Assembly: GCA_019454225.1 (NCBI GenBank)
Contig: CP075370.1
Location: 1,602,001 to 1,666,000, forward strand
Source: Paracoccaceae bacterium
GTDB lineage: Bacteria; Pseudomonadota; Alphaproteobacteria; Rhodobacterales; Rhodobacteraceae
Direction of reading: 5' to 3'
DNA length: 64,000 nucleotides
This document shows, piece after piece, positions 18,979-29,000 of the stretch (within the stretch, counting starts at the first letter, position 1; each line of letters starts with the position of its first letter). The position numbers and the translations under genes were made by a program. A model generated the notes under the pieces. It did not search any database. It was not told the DNA's origin and saw nothing but the letters and a program-made list of their open reading frames with translations.

Positions 18979-19953
18979 TCAGCCTGCGAACCGCCATTCG
19001 GTGACCTGTTCCCACGGCTCGCCGGGCCGCAGGATGATCGAGGGAAACCCGGCATTGGCCGGGGCATCCGGCCAGAACTGAGGCTCGAATGCCATGCCCG
19101 CCCACGGGCCGTGCAGCCCCTGGGTTGCCCCGCGACCGTCGTAGACCTGAAGGCCCGGCTCGGTCGTGGCCATGCGCATCGCAATGCCGGAGCGCCCGGT
19201 GAATTCCAGCACTTCGGTCAGGTCGCGCCTGGCATCGGCCAGGCAGTAGTTGTGATCGAAATCCGGGGCTTGCGGATGCATGAGACGCCCGCGGCGCAGG
19301 TCATGGGGCGTACCGCCCACCGGCAGCACCGGGCCCGTCACGCGGCCGTCGGCGTGATGCGCCAGAATCCTGTCAGCGGCGATGCGCAGGCGGTGACCGG
19401 CCCAGCCGGGCGATCCGTCGAGGTTCCAGTAGCTGTGACTGGCGAGGTTCATCGGCGTGGGCGCGTCGGTCCCTGCGGTCAGCGTCAGCCGCAGGGTCGC
19501 GGGCGCCGCCACGCTGAATGTCGCGCTGATCCGGCGCCTGCCTGGAAAGCCCGCATCGCCCGCCGCAAGGTCCAGCGACAGCGTGGCGCGGTCGGTGTCA
19601 TGGTCGGCCACATCCCAGACGCGGGCGTGAAGACCGCGTCGGCCGGAATGCAGAAGCGGTGCGGGGTCACCGGCGTCGCCCAGCGGGTGTGTCACGCCGT
19701 CGATCACGGCGGATGACCCGCTGATGCGGTTGGCGACCGGGCCGACGATCGCGCCGTGAAACCGCATCGGGCCGGCATAGTCGGCCAGCCTGGCCGAGCC
19801 GAGCGTCAGATCATGCGGCACGCCCGCCAGACGCACCGAATTCAGGATTGCGCCGAGGGTCAGCACCCTGACGGTCAGCCCGCCCGCCGCAAGTGTCAGG
19901 GCCCGAACCGCCTGCCCGTCCGCCGCCGTGCCGAAATGTTCCGCTGCCTGCAT
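18979..19953 (-). CDS. galM: Aldose 1-epimerase (galactose mutarotase)
   Basis: This 324-residue enzyme interconverts alpha and beta anomers of aldoses. The catalytic histidine lies in LASHSYWNL, a second histidine in LHSGRRGLHARVW, and the catalytic glutamate in MAFEPQFWPDAP near the C-terminus, as in GalM. No signal peptide is seen. It converges with puuD, four bases apart. It has no sugar-catabolic neighbours, so its physiological sugar is unknown. Confidence 0.92.
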   Translation of the reverse strand: MQAAEHFGTAADGQAVRALTLAAGGLTVRVLTLGAILNSVRLAGVPHDLTLGSARLADYAGPMRFHGAIVGPVANRISGSSAVIDGVTHPLGDAGDPAPLLHSGRRGLHARVWDVADHDTDRATLSLDLAAGDAGFPGRRRISATFSVAAPATLRLTLTAGTDAPTPMNLASHSYWNLDGSPGWAGHRLRIAADRILAHHADGRVTGPVLPVGGTPHDLRRGRLMHPQAPDFDHNYCLADARRDLTEVLEFTGRSGIAMRMATTEPGLQVYDGRGATQGLHGPWAGMAFEPQFWPDAPANAGFPSIILRPGEPWEQVTEWRFAG

Positions 19954-20007
19954 GTCCGCCCCCCGGTTTCCACAGGCGTGCCCGTGGCGGAGGCTCGGGT
20001 CAAGCGG

Positions 20008-21042
20008 TCAGCCGGTCGTCGCCAGACATTCGGTCAGCCCCCGTGCAAGCTGCCGCAGCAGCGCGGCGTAGAGCCCCGGCCCCGGTTCCAGCGACGACCC
20101 CTCGGGGTCGAGGACCGGGCCAAGCCGGGTGCCCGTCGCCTCGGCCAGTTGCGCGGCAAGGCGGGGGTCGTGGTTCGCCTCGGGAAAGACGCACAGGGCC
20201 GCGCCGTCCTTCAGCCCCGCGCGCAGGTCCGCCAGCCGCTGCGCGCCGGGCGAGGCCGCGTCGCCAAGCGCGATCGACCCTGCCTGCATCAGCCCGAAAT
20301 GCCCGGTGAAGTAGCCATAGGCGTCGTGGAAGGTCACGAAGGGGCGGTCCTTCACGGGGTCCAGAAGCGCCGCGATTTCCGCTTCCAGCGTCTCGATCGA
20401 ACCGGCGGCCGTTGCCGCATTGGCGGCGTAAACGTCTGAATTTTCCGGGTCGAGCCGCCCAAGCTCGGCCGCGATCAGGGTCAGCCAGACCTCTGCATTG
20501 TGGGGGTCCAGCCAGGCATGGGGGTCAAAGTCGCCATGGTCATGTCCGGCGTGATCGTCGTGGTCATCATGCGCGTGGTCATGGTCGGCATGATCGCCGC
20601 CCTCATGCGCGTGCTCCTCGTGGTCATGGCCATGGTCATGGCCGCCATGCGCGTGGTCGTCGTGGTCGTGGTCGTGGTCCTGGTCATGCGCCGCGCCACC
20701 GGCACCGAAGGCCTGGCGGTGCGTTCCCGCGGCGTCCAGCAGGCTCAGCACGGTGCCCCTGGTTCCCGTGCCCTCGATCACCCGGGCGAGCCAGGGCGTC
20801 ATCCCCTCGCCGATCCAGACGACAAGACCGGCATCGGCGACGGCCGTGGCCTGGCTGGGGCGCAGCTGGAAGTCGTGGGCATTGGCGCCCCGGTCCAGCA
20901 GCAGCAGGGGTGTGCCAAGGTCGCCCATCACCTGTGCGACCAGCGAGTGCACGGGCGGAATGTCGGTGACGACCTTCGGCACCTCGGCCAGTGCCGTGGT
21001 TCCCATCAGGCTGGCCAGCACAACGGATATGGTATAACGCAT
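20008..21042 (-). CDS. znuA: Zinc ABC transporter substrate-binding protein
   Basis: This 344-residue periplasmic protein of the cluster A-I metal-binding family has a signal peptide (residues 1-19, ending ALA). The first ligand region is IPPVHSLVAQVMG. A long His/Asp-rich loop (about residues 118-170, with repeated HDH and DHDHDH) follows, then DPHAWLDP and FHDAYGYF. It captures Zn(II) for ZnuBC. The ATG at 21042 begins the signal peptide; the open frame upstream of it has no homology. It is divergent from zur over 81 bases, which include an AT-rich dyad. Confidence 0.95.
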   Translation of the reverse strand: MRYTISVVLASLMGTTALAEVPKVVTDIPPVHSLVAQVMGDLGTPLLLLDRGANAHDFQLRPSQATAVADAGLVVWIGEGMTPWLARVIEGTGTRGTVLSLLDAAGTHRQAFGAGGAAHDQDHDHDHDDHAHGGHDHGHDHEEHAHEGGDHADHDHAHDDHDDHAGHDHGDFDPHAWLDPHNAEVWLTLIAAELGRLDPENSDVYAANAATAAGSIETLEAEIAALLDPVKDRPFVTFHDAYGYFTGHFGLMQAGSIALGDAASPGAQRLADLRAGLKDGAALCVFPEANHDPRLAAQLAEATGTRLGPVLDPEGSSLEPGPGLYAALLRQLARGLTECLATTG

Positions 21043-21081
21043 CGGTCTTGCCTCCGGATCGCAGGATGCGCATCTGATGTA

Positions 21082-21096
21082 TGTAATATCGTAACA
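21082..21096. promoter_or_regulatory. Candidate Zur operator
   Basis: TGTAATATCGTAACA is an AT-rich, imperfect dyad (TGT...ACA ends) in an otherwise G/C-rich sequence, placed between the divergent znuA and zur-znuCB genes. Position and composition fit an alphaproteobacterial Zur box. The match to a consensus was judged by eye only. Confidence 0.5.
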
Positions 21097-21123
21097 GGTC
21101 AACCCCCGAAGCGCGAGACCGCC

Positions 21124-21591
21124 ATGACGACCCCGGCCTTCCATGCCCATGATCATGACCATTGCGCCGCCGATGTGCTGGGCCGGGCCGAGGCGATGGT
21201 CCAGGCCAAGGGGCTGCGCATGACGCCGGTGCGGCGCCGCGCCCTGGAGATCCTGCTTGAGGAACATCGGGCGATGGGGGCCTATGACGTGCTGCAAAGG
21301 CTGGCCGCCGAAGGTTTCGGGCATCAGCCGCCGGTCGCGTATCGGGCGCTGGATTTCCTTGTGGAACATGGGCTTGCGCATCGCATCCGGCGCCTGAACG
21401 CATTTGCCGCCTGCATGCATCCGGGCGAGGTGCATGCACCCGTGTTCCTGATCTGCCGGACCTGCGACCAGGTGGCCGAGGCGCCGGGCACTGCCGTGCG
21501 CGTGGCGCTGGACGCCGCCGCCGCGACGGCGGGTTTCGTGGTGGAGCGCGCGACGGTCGAGGCGCTTGGCCTTTGCCCGGCCTGCCGGTGA
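21124..21591 (+). CDS. zur: Fur-family zinc uptake regulator
   Basis: This 155-residue protein has a winged-helix domain (LRMTPVRRRALEILLEEHRAMGAYDVLQRLA, with YRALDFLVEHGLAHRI as the recognition region) and a C-terminal dimerisation domain with two CxxC pairs (CRTCD and CPAC) for structural zinc. It represses zinc uptake genes when zinc is replete. An unusual HAHDHDHC cluster lies near the N-terminus. The stop codon overlaps the proposed GTG start of znuC, so zur, znuC and znuB form an operon divergent from znuA. Confidence 0.93.
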   Translation: MTTPAFHAHDHDHCAADVLGRAEAMVQAKGLRMTPVRRRALEILLEEHRAMGAYDVLQRLAAEGFGHQPPVAYRALDFLVEHGLAHRIRRLNAFAACMHPGEVHAPVFLICRTCDQVAEAPGTAVRVALDAAAATAGFVVERATVEALGLCPACR

Positions 21592-22376
21592 ACGTCGGCG
21601 TGAGCCTGTTGTCGGCAGAGCGTCTGGGCGTGCGTCTGGGTGGGCGCACGGTGCTGGAAGGTGTCGATTTCCGGCTGGACACCGCTGAGATCGTGACGCT
21701 TGTCGGCCCCAATGGATCAGGAAAAAGCACGCTGCTGCGGGCACTTCTGGGGATCGTGCCCGCCTCTGCCGGGCGGGTGGCGCGGATGGCGGGGCTGCGC
21801 ATCGGCTATGTGCCGCAGCGGCTTGCGATCGACCGGGCGATGCCGCTGACAGCGCTGCGGTTCCTGTCGCTGCCACAGCCGGTTCCGCAGGCCGAGGCGA
21901 TGGCCGTGCTGGCCCGCACGGGTGTCGCCGATTGCGCCGGGCGGCAGATGACGGCGCTGTCGGGCGGGCAGTTGCAGCGGGTTCTGCTGGCCCGGGCCTT
22001 GCTGGGGTCGCCGCAGGTTCTGATGCTGGACGAACCCACGCAAGGCCTTGATCAACCGGGGGAAGCCGCGTTCTACCGGCTGCTTGAAGAGGTTCGCGGC
22101 GAAACCGGGGCGGCGGTCCTGCTGGTCAGCCACGATCTGCATGTGGTGATGGCGGCGTCGGACCGGGTGGTCTGCCTGAACGGGCATGTCTGCTGCGAGG
22201 GGACGCCGCAGGTGGTGTCGGCGGCGCCGGAGTACAGGGCGCTGTTCGGTCTGGGCACCGGGGGGGCGCTGGCGCTGTACCGGCATGAACACGACCACGG
22301 ACATGGCCATGACCACGGGCCCGAGCATGGCCATGACCATGCCCATGACGGGCATCGCCAGCATCGCCATGCTTGA
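21588..22376 (+). CDS. znuC: Zinc ABC transporter ATP-binding protein
   Basis: This cytoplasmic ATPase energises zinc import. With the GTG at 21588 the product is 262 residues. Walker A is GPNGSGKST (Lys46), the signature is LSGGQLQR, Walker B is VLMLDEPT, and the H-loop is in SHDLHVVM. The C-terminus is a His-rich tail of about 30 residues with many HDHGH repeats, as often seen in ZnuC. The GTG overlaps the zur stop codon; a TTG five codons upstream and a GTG four codons downstream are also possible. The 3' end overlaps znuB by eight bases. Confidence 0.93.
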   Translation: MNVGVSLLSAERLGVRLGGRTVLEGVDFRLDTAEIVTLVGPNGSGKSTLLRALLGIVPASAGRVARMAGLRIGYVPQRLAIDRAMPLTALRFLSLPQPVPQAEAMAVLARTGVADCAGRQMTALSGGQLQRVLLARALLGSPQVLMLDEPTQGLDQPGEAAFYRLLEEVRGETGAAVLLVSHDLHVVMAASDRVVCLNGHVCCEGTPQVVSAAPEYRALFGLGTGGALALYRHEHDHGHGHDHGPEHGHDHAHDGHRQHRHA

Positions 22377-23157
22377 CGATTTCCTGATCCGGGCAGGGCT
22401 GGCGGGGGCCGGGCTGGCGCTGGCGGCAGGGCCGCTGGGCGCGATGGTCGTCTGGCGGCGCATGGCCTATTTCGGGGATGCGACAGCCCATGCCGCTATC
22501 CTTGGTGTCGCGATGGCGCTGGCCCTGGGTCTGCCGACCGGCGTGGGCACGCTTTTCGTGGCGCTGGCGATGGCCGGGACGGTGTCGACGCTGGCGGCGA
22601 AGGGCTGGGCGATGGATACCACGCTGGGGGTTCTGGCGCATTCGGCGCTGGCCTTCGGGCTGGTGGCGGTCTCGTTCCTGCAGGGGGTGCGGACCGATCT
22701 TTCCGCGCTGCTGTTCGGCGACATCCTGGCGGTGTCACGGGGTGACCTGGGCTTTGTCTGGGCCGGGGCGGCGGTGGTGCTGGCGCTGATGGGCTGGCGC
22801 TGGCAGCGGATGCTGACGGCGACGGTCAGCGAGGACCTGGCCCATGCCGCAGGCGTGAACCCCGACCGCGAGAGGCTGGTCCTGACACTGGCGCTTGCGG
22901 TCGTGGTGGCGGTGGCCATCAAGATCGTGGGGGCCTTGCTGATCGCGGCCATGCTGATCATCCCGGCCGCCGCCGCACGCGGGCTGGCCCGCAGCCCCGA
23001 GGCGATGGCGGCCATGGCGGCGGCGATCGGCGTCGCGGCGGTGGCGGGGGGGCTGTTCATGTCGCTGTCCCTCGACACGCCGGCCGGGCCCTCGATCGTG
23101 ACCGTTGCGGCCGGCATGTTCGCGGTGACCGCCGCGCTGGGCCAGGCGCGGCGCTAG
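22369..23157 (+). CDS. znuB: Zinc ABC transporter permease
   Basis: This 262-residue integral membrane protein of the ABC-3 family has about seven or eight hydrophobic helices. It shows the family segment RMAYFGDATAHAAILGVA near the N-terminus and VGALLIAAMLIIPAAAAR near the C-terminal half. The ATG at 22369 overlaps the znuC stop region. It forms the transmembrane channel of the ZnuABC importer. No terminator is obvious within the 290 bases that follow. Confidence 0.94.
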   Translation: MLDDFLIRAGLAGAGLALAAGPLGAMVVWRRMAYFGDATAHAAILGVAMALALGLPTGVGTLFVALAMAGTVSTLAAKGWAMDTTLGVLAHSALAFGLVAVSFLQGVRTDLSALLFGDILAVSRGDLGFVWAGAAVVLALMGWRWQRMLTATVSEDLAHAAGVNPDRERLVLTLALAVVVAVAIKIVGALLIAAMLIIPAAAARGLARSPEAMAAMAAAIGVAAVAGGLFMSLSLDTPAGPSIVTVAAGMFAVTAALGQARR

Positions 23158-23450
23158 CGAATCGGGGTTAACCGCTGGAACGGCGGGATTTTCCGCGTCT
23201 GTCTTGCGTCCCGCGGCCGTCGGTTCCGCGTCGGTTTTCCGTCCCGACAGGCCGCACCGCGCGGCGCCGGTTAACGCAACGCGCGGAGAGGTGCGATGCC
23301 GCGCCCGACGCGCGCCATGGCGGCGCGTGCCCGACCCCCGCCCGGCGGTCAGGCTGCCGATGTCGCATTTCGCCGCGAAGGGTCGCCCCGCCTTGCCCGT
23401 GCCGGCACCGGCGCGGCACATATGGTGCGTGAAACAGGGGAGTCGGGCCG

Positions 23451-25949
23451 ATGAAAAGCCATGTTCGGGCGCTGGTCGTGGGCGGGGGTGCGGTGGGAAC
23501 GGGCATCGCCTATCATCTGGCGAAGGCCGGATGGGACACGATGCTGGTCGAGCGCGACGAGCTGACCTCGGGGTCGACCTGGCATGCGGCGGGCCTGCTG
23601 CCGCTGTTCAACATGTCCTACGCGACGACCCACATCCACAAGTACAGCGTCGATTTCTACAAGGGGCTGGAGGCCGAAACCGGGCTGAACCCCGGGTTCT
23701 ATGTGGTGGGCAACCTGCGCATGGCGCAGACCCAGGACCGGATGGACGAATACATGCTGTATTCCTCGGTCGCGGAAACCGCCGGGGTGTACCACGAATT
23801 CCTGACCCCGAAGGAGATCGGCGAGCGCTGGCCGCTGGTGCGCAGCGCCGACCTGAAGGGCGCGCTGTTCCATCCGCAGGACGGCTACATCAACCCCGCC
23901 GACGTGACGCAGGCCATGGCCAAGGGGGCGCGGCAGCTTGGCGCGCATTTCGAGCGCAAGGTGCAGGTGAACGCCTATCGCTGGACCGGATCGGAATGGG
24001 TGGTGACCTGCGAGCGGATGGTCGAGGCGGGCGGGCGGCTGGTGCCGTCGGGCGAGGTGTTCGAGATCACCGCCGAACATGTCGTCACCGCGACGGGCAA
24101 CCATGCGCAGCGCACGGCGCGGCTGCTGGGCATCCGCATTCCGGCGATTCCGGTCGAACACCAGTACATCGTGACCGAACCCGATCCGGCGCTGGTGGAA
24201 TGGCGCAAGACGAACCCGCAGCACCCGGTGCTGCGCGATGCCGATGCGAAATGGTATGTCCGCGAGGAGCGGGGGGGCTGGATTCTGGGGCCCTACGAGA
24301 AAGGCGCCCCGGCCCGGTTCCTGCACGAGGTGCCCGACAGTTTCCGCGCCGACCTGTTCCCGCTGGACCTGGAGCGGATCGAGGGCGAGTACATGTCGTT
24401 CATCCACCGCATCCCCTCGTCGGAGCATGTCGGGCTTAAGGACGACTTCAACGGCCCGATCTGCTATACGCCCGACGGCAACCCGCTGGTCGGGCCCGCG
24501 CCGGGGCTGCGCAACATGTGGCTGGCCGAGGGGTTCAGCTTTGGCATCACGGCGGCGGGCGGGACCGGGCACTATCTGGCGCAGGTGATGACGCAGGGCG
24601 AGGCCGAGATCGACATGGCGAGCCTCGATCCCAAGCGCTACGGGTCATGGGTGACGACCGAATATGCGGCGCGGAAGAACGAGGAATGCTATGACCACGT
24701 GTTCATCCTGCACCACCCCGACGAGGAGCGCGAAGCCTGCCGCCCGCTGCGCACGGCACCGGCCTATGACCGGCAGAAGGCGCTCGGGGCACAGTTCGGG
24801 CAGGTGAACGGCTGGGACCGGCCGAACTACTATGGCCCGCGGGACGCGGCGCCCGACTATGACCACCATGCGCGCAGCTTCCGCCGGGCGGCCTGGTGGC
24901 CCTTTGCCGAGGCCGAGGCGCGCGCCGTGCGCGAGACCTGCGGGATCATCGACGCGAGCGCCTTCACCAAGCATCTGGTGCGCGGGCCGGGCGCCACCGC
25001 CTTCCTCGACCGGTTCACCTGCAACAAGCTGCCGGGGGTGGGACGCATCAACCTGACCTATGCGCTGACCGCGCACGGCACGGTGCGGACCGAGTACACG
25101 ATCGTCCGGCTTGCAGAAAACGAATATTATCTGATCAGCGCCGGGGCATGGACGGCCTATGACGCGGACTTTCTGCACAAATCCACAGAGGACTTCATCG
25201 CCGCGGGCGGTGCCTGGGTGGATATTCACGACGTCACGACTCAATGGGGCGTCTTCGCGCTGGCGGGGCCGGGTTCGCGGGCGCTGCTGAAGGACATCGT
25301 GCGCGACCGCGATGCCGGGACGGTGCTGGGGAACAAGCGGTTCCCCTGGCTGTCGTGCCGCGACATCGAACTGGGCATGTGCCCGGTGCGTGCGGTGCGC
25401 GTGGCCTATACCGGGGAGCTGGGCTGGGAACTGCATCACCCGGTCGAGATGGGGCGCTACCTGTGGGACCTGATCCTGTCGGCCGGGGCCGCGCACGGGC
25501 TGAAGCCGGTGGGCGCGCGGGCGCAGAACTGGCTGCGGCAGGAAAAGAGCTATCGCGCCTTCGGGGCGGAACTGGGCCGCGACGCGACGCCGCTGGAGGG
25601 CGGGCTGGACCGGTTCGTGGACCTGGGCAAGGAGTTCACCGGGAAGGCCGCGATGCTGGCCACCGGCATCCGGGCGAAATGCGTGACGGTGCTGATCGAC
25701 GGGCCGGGCGACACCGATCCCTGGGGCAAGGAGGCGATCCTGCATGACGGCGCCAAGGTGGGCCGCCTGACCTCGGGCGGCTGGTCGGTGGCCTTCGGCA
25801 AGCAGATCGGCATGGGCTATGTGCGGCCCGACCTGGCGGCGCCGGGCACGCGGTTGAGCGTACGGATGCTGCGGCAGGAATGGCCCGCCGTGGTGACCGA
25901 GGACAGCCCGCACGACCCCGCGAACGCGCGGATCCGGGTGGACGGCTAG
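23451..25949 (+). CDS. FAD-dependent dehydrogenase with GcvT domain (dimethylglycine/sarcosine dehydrogenase-like)
   Basis: This is an 832-residue two-part enzyme. Residues 1 to about 390 form a DAO-type FAD domain, with the dinucleotide-binding VVGGGAVGTGIAYHL motif followed by SGSTWHAAG, where the His is the covalent FAD attachment site in dimethylglycine and sarcosine dehydrogenases. Residues from about 420 to 832 form a folate-binding aminomethyltransferase (GcvT) domain with TGELGWELH and the C-terminal barrel. Such enzymes demethylate N-methyl amino acids and pass the one-carbon unit to tetrahydrofolate. A substrate in the glycine-betaine route is inferred. The 293 bases upstream hold no gene that I can see. 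Confidence 0.88.
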   Translation: MKSHVRALVVGGGAVGTGIAYHLAKAGWDTMLVERDELTSGSTWHAAGLLPLFNMSYATTHIHKYSVDFYKGLEAETGLNPGFYVVGNLRMAQTQDRMDEYMLYSSVAETAGVYHEFLTPKEIGERWPLVRSADLKGALFHPQDGYINPADVTQAMAKGARQLGAHFERKVQVNAYRWTGSEWVVTCERMVEAGGRLVPSGEVFEITAEHVVTATGNHAQRTARLLGIRIPAIPVEHQYIVTEPDPALVEWRKTNPQHPVLRDADAKWYVREERGGWILGPYEKGAPARFLHEVPDSFRADLFPLDLERIEGEYMSFIHRIPSSEHVGLKDDFNGPICYTPDGNPLVGPAPGLRNMWLAEGFSFGITAAGGTGHYLAQVMTQGEAEIDMASLDPKRYGSWVTTEYAARKNEECYDHVFILHHPDEEREACRPLRTAPAYDRQKALGAQFGQVNGWDRPNYYGPRDAAPDYDHHARSFRRAAWWPFAEAEARAVRETCGIIDASAFTKHLVRGPGATAFLDRFTCNKLPGVGRINLTYALTAHGTVRTEYTIVRLAENEYYLISAGAWTAYDADFLHKSTEDFIAAGGAWVDIHDVTTQWGVFALAGPGSRALLKDIVRDRDAGTVLGNKRFPWLSCRDIELGMCPVRAVRVAYTGELGWELHHPVEMGRYLWDLILSAGAAHGLKPVGARAQNWLRQEKSYRAFGAELGRDATPLEGGLDRFVDLGKEFTGKAAMLATGIRAKCVTVLIDGPGDTDPWGKEAILHDGAKVGRLTSGGWSVAFGKQIGMGYVRPDLAAPGTRLSVRMLRQEWPAVVTEDSPHDPANARIRVDG

Positions 25950-25961
25950 GGCGAGCCGCCA

Positions 25962-25982
25962 CCCCCCGGGATTGCCGGGGGG
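25962..25982. terminator. Hairpin between convergent genes
   Basis: CCCCCCGG pairs with CCGGGGGG across a five-base loop, starting 13 bases after the dehydrogenase stop and 23 bases before the stop of the giant protein on the opposite strand. It probably ends both transcripts, though there is no T-run. Confidence 0.55.
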
Positions 25983-26004
25983 GGGACGCGCGCGGGTGTC
26001 GGGA

Positions 26005-29000
26005 TCAGGCGCCGCCCGCCGGCGGCACCTCTCCGGCCTGCATCTCGGCCTTTGCCTGTTCGCCCTCTTTCAGCAGTTGGGCGATACGCTCGCGGTCGGC
26101 GGCGACGACCGCACGGACCCGCGCCGGTTCGGAGCCGCCCTTGAAATCGTCATAGAAGGTCACGATCCCATTGGCGTCGCCCATCCGGTTCCGCGCCGAT
26201 TCAATGAAGCTGTCGAGCGCGCTCGGGTCCTTCTTCAGCTTGGCCTGGCCGAGTTGCGCCTGAAGCGTGGTCACCTTCGACTTCATGTCGGCGACATGCC
26301 TGCCCTCGGTCGCCTTGAAGTCTGCCGCCGCCTGCGCAGGCAACGTGCGCACCTTGGCGATTGCCGCCTGTATCTGCGTCTTGATCCCGGGCAGCCGCTT
26401 CATCAGGTTTTCCTGGGTGACCATGCCGCGGGTCTGCGCATCCTTGGCGGCGATCAGTTCGGCAGCGTTGTCGGGATTGTCGACCACGAGCGCCAGCTTT
26501 GCCTCGGCCGCCTTGGCCGCATCGCGCACCGCGTTGAATTCGGTGGCGATTGAATCGACCTCAGCCTTGGCATTGTCGAAGGGATCGCGTGCGCTGTCGG
26601 CCATCGTCGCGCCGGTCTGGCCGTACTTGGCGACAAGCTCGGCCTTGACCTTGTCGAATTCGGCGGTGCCGTCGACGACCATCTTCTTGATCTCGTCGCG
26701 CTGGGCGGTTCCGGCTTCATGTGCCTTCTTCCAGGCGTCGATCTCGTTCTTGAGCAGATCGGCGGCCTTCTTGATCTGCTCTTCGGTGGCGGTCTTGGCC
26801 TCTTCGATCTTGGCCTGGGCCTCCTTCGTGCCCTCGAGCACCTCTGCCGGGATCTTGCCGCCCTTGGCCTTGGCCTCTTCCTGTTTCTTCAGAAGCTCTT
26901 CAAGCTTCTTCTTCAGGTCCGAGATCATGCCGTTGCGCAGGCCGGACATGCCCGTGCCAGCCTGCTTCGCGATGGACTCGGCATCCGAGACCAGTGCCGT
27001 GGCCTCGTCGATCTTGCCCTTGACGAAATCCTCGGCGGCCTTCTTGGCGGCAAGGATCGCGTCCAGCGCGCTTTTCTCGCCCGCGGCCAGTTCGCCGGCC
27101 TTGGCTTCGGCAGCCTTGGCCTTGCCGTCCAGTTCCTCGACCTTTGGCGTCACCGGATCATCCGACAGATCCGGCACGATCTTCTCGACCGCATCCTTCA
27201 CCAGATCGCCCAGCCGCCCGATGCCCTCGCCGATATCCGACACGATGTTGCCGATCGCGTCGGTCGCCGCCGTACCCTCGCCGCGCAGCGCCTTGAGAGC
27301 GTCGATCGGCGCCTTCGCGGCATCCGCGAACACGCCGATCTCGGTGGGCAGACCCACGAATTCGGTCTCGGGCGCGGTGGGCTTGCCGAACAGGTCCTTC
27401 AGCCGTTCGGCCAGATCGGTGACCTCGGTCTTCTTCTGCTCGGCAAGGGTCTGGATTTCCTGCTTCTTGCCGGTCAGCGCCGTCTCGATCTGGGCCTTGG
27501 TCTTTTCGACCTCGGCGATGATCTGGCCGACGGCCTTTTCGGCCTCGCTCTTCTTGGCCTCGGCGGCCTGTTTCGCCTCTTCGAACAGGCTGCCGCCAAA
27601 GCCGAGCGCGGTGTCGATGATCGGCCCGAACATGCCGCCAAGCCCGGTTCCGGCCTTGCGGGCCTCCTCGAGCGCCTTGACCGCGACTTCGCCGGTCACA
27701 CCGGCGATCTGGCTCGCCTTGTCCAGATAGGGCTTGGCCAGATCCTCGGCTTCCTGCTTCAGCCGGTCGCGTTCCGCCTGGGCAGCCTGAACCGCCGCCG
27801 TCGATGCCTGCCCGAAATCGGTGATGGCGGCCTCGACGCCCGACTTGGCGGTCGTCATCGCCTCGACCCCGGCGGCCAGCAGGCCGGAGGCCGATTTCAC
27901 CTTGCCCTCGCTGACCCGGTCGATGAAGCCGGTGGCGGCACGCGAGATCGCGCCGGTCAGGGCCTGCACGCCGCTTTGCGTTTCGGTCAGCGCCTCGCCC
28001 GCCTTGGCGTTGTGCTCTCCGACCTTCTCGATGCCCGACTTGACCATATCGCGCTTGGCGGCGAGCATCTTCTCGACAAAGCTGCCGCCCTGCGCGACGA
28101 TCTTCTCGAAGGCCTGTTCCTGGGCCTCCCAGCCCTTCTTGACCATCTCGTAGGCCTGTTGCGCGGCGTCATACTTGGCCTTCTCGGCCTCGTAGAGCGC
28201 CTTGCCGCCCTCGGCGATCTTCTGCGCGGCGGCGGTGACGGCACCGATGGCGGTCTCGACCATCTGTTGCGTCTGGGATTTCTTGTCGGTGAAGATGCTG
28301 ATCAGCGCATCGCCGATGGCACCTGCGCCGGGAACGGCGATACGGGCCATGGTTTCCATTGTCTTGGCCGCCGCCTTGGCCTGGTCGACGATCGTGTCGA
28401 TGATGCCTTCGGCAACCTGACCCGCTGCCTGGCCGACCTTTGCCTTGATGTCCTGAACGACGGTTTCGGCCTCGGCCTCCTTTTCCTTGTTGTGGTTCTT
28501 GGCCTCCTCAAGAGCCTTGGCAAGCAGCTCCTGCGCCTCGCCGCGGGCCGTCTGCGCCCGGACATAGGCATCACGGGCCTTCGCGGCCGCTGCATCGGCC
28601 TTGGCGCGGGCGGCCTCGGCGGCCTGCACCTTGCCCTGGGTCGCCTGGACGCCCGAGGCATCGCGCGTGCCCTGCGCGGTGCTTTGCGCCTCCATTGCGG
28701 CGGCCTCGGCCTCGGCCGAGGCGGCGCGGGCTTCCTCGAGCGCCTGCTTGCACTCCTCTGCCGCGGCCTTGGCTTTGTCGAATGCGGCCTTCACCTCGGC
28801 GGCACGTTCCGGGCCGACCTGGTCAAGACCTTCCATGTGGTAGGTTTCGGCCTCGGCCATCGACTGTTCGGCTGCGGCCTGGGAACGGGCCGCGCTTTCG
28901 CGTGCGGCCTCGGCCCCGGATGAGGCGGCGCTGGCACCCTGGGCCACGCGCAGCGCCTCGGCCTGTGCCGCCTTGGCGCGCGCCTCCTCGTCCGCGTCGG

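Noticed and set aside
23158-23450. Glycine riboswitch upstream of the GcvT-family dehydrogenase
   Set aside because: A GGAGAG-like and a GAAGGG-like stretch occur, but the conserved core order and the second aptamer elements are not found by eye.
26719-28923. A 734-residue plus-strand frame opposite the giant protein
   Set aside because: It is Leu/Gly-rich and repetitive only because the sense strand encodes Ala/Glu/Lys helices; it has no start context or known domain.
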